Position numbers and translations under genes: made by a program | Assembly (NCBI GenBank): GCA_022818135.1 | Contig: JAFMSR010000006.1 | Span: 35,380,997-35,444,996, forward strand | Length of the DNA: 64,000 nucleotides | Source of the DNA: Saxidomus purpurata | Taxonomy: Eukaryota > Mollusca > Bivalvia > Venerida > Veneridae | Reading direction: 5' to 3' | In this document: piece by piece, positions 58,960-64,000 of the stretch | Layout: the number at the start of each line of letters is the position of its first letter | Position numbering within the stretch: position 1 is the stretch's first letter | The notes under the pieces: generated by a model | What the model saw: only the letters and a program-made list of their open reading frames with translations | What the model was told of the DNA's origin: nothing | Database searches by the model: none

Positions 58960-59937
58960 TCAAAGCTTATTGTTGTAGAAGGAACATGCTGAATTTCCAA
59001 GAATTCAGCACATTAATTCTTCATTTCAACCATGTGTTACATACATTTATTGTGTTGATTATACATGTATATAGAATTGTAACCTAAATAAGATAATCAG
59101 TTTGTACTTTATCTATAGAGTCACTGCAATAACAAAATTTAGCAAACTAATTGGCATTTATCGTTAAAGTTCCATTAGCAATTTAGATGTTACAGTTACA
59201 TGTAGCATAAGGCAAAATTAAACTTTATTTCTACCGAAAACATTTGTAACACTGCTTTTTAAATTAAAAGTACACATTAGAAATATGGCGCATTATTCTT
59301 TTCAATGATATTGCAGAAAATAATAAACCTTAACTTGCAACACTTTTTCATGAAAAACAGCATCTATACGAAATGAAGTCATACATACGTAAACACTACT
59401 TTAGAGTAAATAGAACCAAGTAATATAGTTATATTGTCAGTAAATTTATATTATCATACAAATTGAAAGTGCTTATGGGACTATAAATCTATGCAAACAT
59501 AGTTTATAGCATACTTCTTGTTTTTTTGTTTAATTCTGTTAAAAGGTGATTTATACGCCTACTGAGCTAGGTGCTCCTTTCTTTGATTGTTGTCATGTTC
59601 TGTGCCATGATGCACATGTCACTATAACAAATATTTACCTACTTACTATATATATAAGGATGAAATTACCTTTGTAGTAATTGGTCAGGGTGAGATTAAG
59701 GCTTGCTGAATCAATAGAATTATATATATATAATACATGTATGATAATGGATTGTTGATGAGCAAGATTGCAAGATGTATAGAATGTATTGTCATCTGTT
59801 ACCCTAGTTATGAATAGACCCATCAGTGGAATCTGTAATAAAATACAATACAATACAATTATCTTACATCTTGAATTGTGACATACAAAAGATTTAAAGA
59901 TGATTGTAAAGTCTTACCCTGTTGTATTTGCAACTAG

Positions 59938-60110
59938 TGCAGATCATGATTTATGTGGACTGGAATGTTTTTTTAAATGCAAAAAATGATTATTTCCTAT
60001 TCAGACAGTAAATTTTCAGTGGGCATCCCTTGAAACCAGTAATGGTACTGCCCAAAACTAAAGATGGACAAGTTCATTTAGAAAATGTTATAGGTTAACA
60101 TTAACCTGTG
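59938..60110 (+). repeat. GTGCAGATCATGATC-family repeat
   Basis: Starts GTGCAGATCATGAT and continues with CAGTGGGCATCCCTTGAAAC, AGTAATGGTACTGCCC and AAAGATGGACAAGTTCATTT, blocks that recur with this family in bivalves. A second partial member begins at 60414. Confidence 0.6.
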
Positions 60111-60413
60111 TGGTTAGCAACTTAACACACTGACTGCTCAGAAAGAACACAAAAAGAAACTGATCAAATTAAGAGCAGATGTTTTTTAAGACAGTAGGCT
60201 AGAAGGTTGCCCATTTCATTCTGCTACCTAAGGTGGGTCTAAACCCGTATATTAGCGTAAATTGAAAATGGCAAGAGTATGACAGTATGACTGTATGACT
60301 GTATGAACTAACTACAGCTTAGGTCTGTGGTTAATTCAGCATACATTTAAACCTGCCTTAGAAACTTCCAGACAAGATAAATATAGTCATTAATAGTTTT
60401 ACCCATCTGACCG

Positions 60414-60500
60414 GTGCAGATCATGATCAGTCTGTAAATCCATCAATAAATTTTCAAACAGCACCCTTTTCAACAAAGAATTACAGAAATTTATGAAAGA
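60414..60500 (+). repeat. GTGCAGATCATGATC-family repeat, partial
   Basis: Starts GTGCAGATCATGATCAGTCT and is followed by AAATTTTCAAACAGCACCC. It is a shorter relative of 59938-60110 and of the inverted repeat at 117-172. Confidence 0.55.
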
Positions 60501-60721
60501 AAGGGCTATTAGTGCTTGAAACCAGCTGTTTGGGATGTGACAGCATTGTGACTGCTTAAGGCAAGTGACTATTAAGTCCAGGTGACCACTTATACATGTT
60601 CTACTGGTTTACCGTGATTGCTAATTACCCAATTGCACTAAATACACCCAGTAGAAAGTCAATTTCTTATACAGAAAGTTTCTATTCAGTTGTAAACATA
60701 TTTACATCCATTTTGTACCAG

Positions 60722-60819
60722 ATGTTATCCAAGGTGAGTTTGTCTTCGAACATGGAGACGTTTTAAGTACAGATGTACGGCTCAGAGATGTTCGGGAAAT
60801 AAGACATAAGGACCCTTCC
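60722..60819 (+). CDS. Candidate internal exon, unidentified
   Basis: After an acceptor (CCATTTTGTACCAG) one frame is open with coding-like composition: DVIQGEFVFEHGDVL followed by STDVRLRDVREIRHKDPS. A possible but weak donor GTAGGA follows at 60820. The REIRHKD string recalls the alpha-C/beta-4 part of kinase-like domains, including the kinase-homology region of receptor guanylyl cyclases. If so it could belong with the fragment at 58750, but this is speculative. No matching exon was found downstream. Confidence 0.3.
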
Positions 60820-61438
60820 GTAGGATTAACTTCAAACTTGAGACACCTATTGATACAGTTTATTATAGCTGTAATAACATATAACTTTCAAAATGTTGTC
60901 TGCTGTATAGATAAAACTTTTATTACAGAGGACATAGTATAACTTCATGTTTTGAACAATAAATGCTATTTGTAAATGTGTCGACAGTTAGCAAAATTTA
61001 TGGAGATATAATTTGCAGTTATTTAGACTGTAGGATTACTTGTTTAATTATTTGTGTTATTGATTTGCGTACCTTTTGTACAGTTCGTGAAAACGTGATG
61101 TGTTGAAGAAAGTGATATATTGAAATATTTGTATAAAAATTAGAGATTATAAACTGTGACAGTGCATTGAAAAATAGTGGATTATTTTTTTGTTACTTTA
61201 TAAGAAACGTAAGTATTTTTTCTGCTTGATAATATTCAGAACGCATAAAATAAGACATAATTATATGAGGTCATTTTTCATTTTCCCTCTTGGGAAGGTT
61301 GGGATTGGGGTGGGGGAGGCAGTAGGAATGAATTATAAAAGTTACTTGAGCACTTACAAAAAACAGGCCGAAATGGTTACGGTTCATTGATTGCTAGGCG
61401 GATTTCAATCAATCATTTGCATGAACTCTAGTTATGCA

Positions 61439-62085
61439 TATTTTGGGGATCCCTAGGTTTATGGTCAAGGTCACAGGGGCCTTTTAATAGGAAATCTTGC
61501 CCATGCTTCATCTCCTAAACTCCTCCCTTGAGCTTTGTGACATTTGGCAGAGGTTTAGTTGTGCCTGTAATACATCAGTGGTCAAGGTCACAGGGGCTTG
61601 TTAATAGCAAATCTGGTTTGAACTTCTTCTCTAAAACCTCAAGCTTGATTGCGATAAAACTTGTCAGGAAGTGTCAGTATAAAGTGTAATTGTGGGTAGC
61701 ATAAGTTGGGATCACTAGGTCAAAGGTCAAGGTCACAGGACCCGGTTAAAAGAAAATCTTATCTTTGCTTCATGTTCTAAATTGCTTGTTGCATTTTCAT
61801 GAGACTTTGCATAAAGAATCAGTATGAAGTTTAGGTAGCATAAAAAAATTTGTTACTAGTTTAGTTTATACTAATTTATTTTAGCTCGATTGTGAAGAAA
61901 GCTTGTAGCTTATCGAGTCACTCTCGAGTCCGCTAAATCCTGGAAAAACCAGTACTGGTGTCATATGAGGAGGTAAGGCCGTGACCTTGGTGGGGCTCGA
62001 ACCCGCAACCTCCAGGATAAGCGGCAGACACCTAAACCTCTGTTACTAGGTCAAAGGTCAGAGTCACAGAAGCCTTAATGCCATA
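61439..62085 (+). repeat. AGGTCA-type dispersed repeat interrupted by a SINE
   Basis: Units containing GGTCAAGGTCACAGGGGC or GGTCAAAGGTCAAGGTCACA recur at about 61464, 61580 and 61718, and after the SINE at 62049 (GGTCAAAGGTCAGAGTCACA). The unit spacing is about 120-140 bp. Non-coding. Confidence 0.65.
61860..62040 (-). mobile_element. tRNA-derived SINE, minus strand, with 9-bp target duplication
   Basis: The insert is flanked by TGTTACTAG at 61851-61859 and 62041-62049. On the minus strand the head has GAGGTTGCGGGTTCGAGCCC (box B GGTTCGAGCCC, 61993-62003) and the body includes ACTGGTTTTTCCAGGA. The tail is GTGACTCGATAAGCTACAAG then CTTTCTTCACAATCGAGCTAAA (in two parts). The tail matches the SINE at 57738-57985. 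The clean duplication shows a genuine retrotransposition into the AGGTCA-type repeat. Confidence 0.8.
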
Positions 62086-62481
62086 GAGCAGGCAAATATG
62101 AATCCTTCCAGTCAGCAAAATATTTCTACTTTGTTGTCTGCATATCAAAACAAAAAAAAACAGTGAAAGAAGTTCCAGGTCACAATTACTGCTTACTGCT
62201 TGGGATATATTAAACTTAAAAAATAGTTTTGAATTATATGCACTTGACCTTAGGTACTAAAATTTCTATATGATATAGATATATTGATGTCAACCTTCCA
62301 GGTAAGAGACTATTCTGACTTCAAGGTGATGCTGAGCATCCATGTATGTGTCTCTCGGTGAATGGTACATAATACCTAATGGAATAGTCACTGCAATCTC
62401 TTTCTGTGGCAGTTTGCACTTAACAGTTTTACTGTCAACACTTTAATGATATATTTTATGAAAACTTGATATTTTATTCAG

Positions 62482-62605
62482 ATGTCACCATGGTAACAGT
62501 CTGTAATCACTGGTGGTAATGGCTGTCAAGGACACTTGTGTACATGTCAACTGCAGATGGGCAAAACGCAATCATAACAGTAATGGAATTCAACAACTAC
62601 AGACT
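62482..62605 (+). CDS. Candidate first coding exon of a gene continuing right (ATG at 62544)
   Basis: A good acceptor (TATTTTATTCAG) at 62481 and a consensus donor (GACT followed by GTAAGT, 62606) bound a 124-nt exon. The exon is closed in all frames at its start but open from the ATG at 62544. The encoded peptide is MSTADGQNAIITVMEFNNYR plus two bases. I interpret 62482-62543 as 5' UTR, with a short upstream ORF (ATGTCACCATGGTAA). No family was recognised, and the next exon is not evident before 64000. Confidence 0.4.
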
Positions 62606-62609
62606 GTAA

Positions 62610-63229
62610 GTAAAATGATTATGTTGTTCAGTAGAATAGTATAAAGGGTAAAAATAGTTCCGAAGTTTGGCTTTCATAACAAATAATATGATGTAAATTG
62701 CATTCATTACAATACAAAGAATAATAAAATTACAATATTAATATTTTTTTTATTCAGTTTTGTCAACAAGCATTATATGTGTATGTTTAGACAAGTAATA
62801 TGTGTGATATGTTGGCTCATATGAATAATTAAAACAATTTTAATACAAGCAGTTAAGGTTCATTAGACTGAAAAGTCATAATGGCTCAAAGGCAATTATT
62901 GCGGATGAGCGCACTAGAAACCAAGTAATGTTTTTTCATGTATTTTTTTTTAAATCTAAATTGTAGCCGATTTCAATTTTTCATGCGAAAAGATTGTTAA
63001 AACTCATTTTCTCACAGATGGGCCCTGTATGCATGACACATGGATTATAATAGGTCATTTTGCTACTTTAAACAATTTATGAAATTGCATTGCAGTAATT
63101 TCAGCTAATGTCACAATAATCAAATATCTACATTTTGCACGGATGTCATGGGTGACACATAATTGATGTACACATGGGTATATTGGTTTACAAAATTAAT
63201 GTTATTGCAAACTGCATTATCTCATTTTT
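62610..63229. other. Gene-free stretch (possible intron of the candidate gene at 62544)
   Basis: AT-rich sequence with no exon or clear repeat recognised. Confidence 0.4.
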
Positions 63230-63530
63230 GTCAAGCCCTCTGGCAGTGGCTGGATTGACAAACTTTTCACTTTGGTGCACGTGCATGATGGTGCATATGC
63301 GTCTGTCAGTCTGGAGGAGCTTGTCCAGGTTGTAACGTCCTCATGCATTAAGGGACTTTCAATTAAGTTTGGACAATTATTGTTTACCACAATAGGATGG
63401 CATGTCACACAAGACCCAAGTCCATAGCTCAAAGATCAAGGTCACACTTAAAGGTTAAAGCGTGTCTGGGCTCTAACTTACTTACGCATTTAAAGAGTTT
63501 TATGAGACTTGGGGAAATGGTTCACCCCAA
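63230..63530 (+). repeat. Partial tandem-unit repeat element (related to 22365-23076)
   Basis: Contains CCTCATGCATTAAGGGACTT, CAAGACCCAAGTCC, CTCAAAGATCAAGGTCACAC and a second GCATTTAAAGAGTTTTATGA block. These are the unit landmarks of the ATGCCCCC-type elements, in degenerate form and without the GC-rich ends. Confidence 0.6.
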
Positions 63531-64000
63531 GTTGCTTACAAGACCTTACTAATCTTCAATTCACAACAACTGTTGGCGGACTCTACATCATCATTACCAG
63601 TGGGCATCTTGTCATGAAATGTTCTAAGTTTGGCTGGATCTGAATTCTTTGGTTTTCAGTCATAGACGAGGGCTTTGTCATCAGTTAGCTGTTCTGTGTA
63701 TATTTGCTCGGTTACAATCCATATTTGACTGTAGCCAGGAGTAGCAGATTATGTACAGTTGATTTAAAGTTAATTGAAACTGCTGCTTTTGTTACACATT
63801 TATCTATTGGTCAATAATTTCCCAAACAGTTTTTAATTGTCACAAAGCTCTTCAGTTTGTTTTTAACCATTTTTGCGTAAATAAAAATGCACCCTACTTG
63901 TAATATTGGTGTGTTTTTTTTGCTTGAAATCAATAAAAATACAATTAATAATTAAGTTCTTTAGAACAAACTGACAGGTATGTAATAAACAAGCATATTG
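63531..64000. other. Gene-free right edge
   Basis: No exon or repeat was recognised. AATAAA occurs near 63880 and 63930, but there is no upstream gene to assign it to. Confidence 0.4.

Noticed and set aside
1..64000. CRISPR arrays, operons or prokaryotic mobile systems
   Set aside because: The window has spliced animal genes and eukaryotic repeats. The tandem arrays lack the repeat-spacer architecture of CRISPR, and no cas-like genes are present.

Overview
The window reads as AT-rich nuclear DNA from an animal, most likely a bivalve mollusc. Coding sequence is sparse, in short exons with GT/AG introns. Two genes are recognisable metazoan orthologues (VAV and RABEPK). Most of the rest is tRNA-derived SINEs, a decayed non-LTR retrotransposon, nested terminal-inverted-repeat elements, minisatellites, and repeats carrying the motif AGGTCAAGGTCACAGTGACC, which I associate with bivalve genomes. 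The assignment to bivalves is inference; no species can be named from the sequence.

Layout. 1-8.6 kb: the first three coding exons of a VAV-family Rho guanine-nucleotide exchange factor on the minus strand (exon 1 at 8388-8597, exon 2 at 5160-5276, exon 3 at 2105-2163). They encode about 129 residues of the N-terminal calponin-homology domain; the gene runs off the left edge. 9.2-10.1 kb: an 886-bp fold-back element flanked by TTA. 11.9-18.2 kb: a nest of transposons in which a 2.6-kb TA-flanked element and a tandem-unit element sit inside an older repeat, and a 1.16-kb hAT-type element with an 8-bp target-site duplication sits inside the tandem-unit element. 22.1-24.4 kb: last exons of an unidentified plus-strand gene ending in a PDZ-ligand-like tail. 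24.5-29.5 kb: a complete three-exon plus-strand RABEPK (Rab9 effector with kelch repeats), 415 residues, whose ATG lies only 142 bp after the preceding stop codon. 29.5-34.4 kb: 3' flank, no gene seen. 34.4-38.2 kb: a repeat copy followed by a minus-strand LINE with endonuclease, reverse transcriptase and RNase H remnants. 38-53 kb: no convincing gene; palindromes, a SINE, homopolymer C/G tracts, a 30-bp minisatellite (48.2-49.35 kb) and two copies of another repeat family. 53-64 kb: weak exon candidates (one minus, three plus), including a fragment resembling the ligand-binding fold of family C receptors and receptor guanylyl cyclases, plus more SINEs and repeats.

VAV and RABEPK act in different pathways (Rho GTPase signalling at the membrane/cytoskeleton; Rab9-dependent endosome-to-Golgi transport). 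Nothing suggests they work together. I see no operon, CRISPR, secondary-metabolite or defence system. The most interesting material is the transposon nesting, the steroid-receptor-type response elements carried by a dispersed repeat, and the possible receptor fragment near 58.8 kb.

Limits: exons were found by eye from reading frames, splice signals and remembered family patterns. Short exons, untranslated exons and fast-evolving genes will have been missed.
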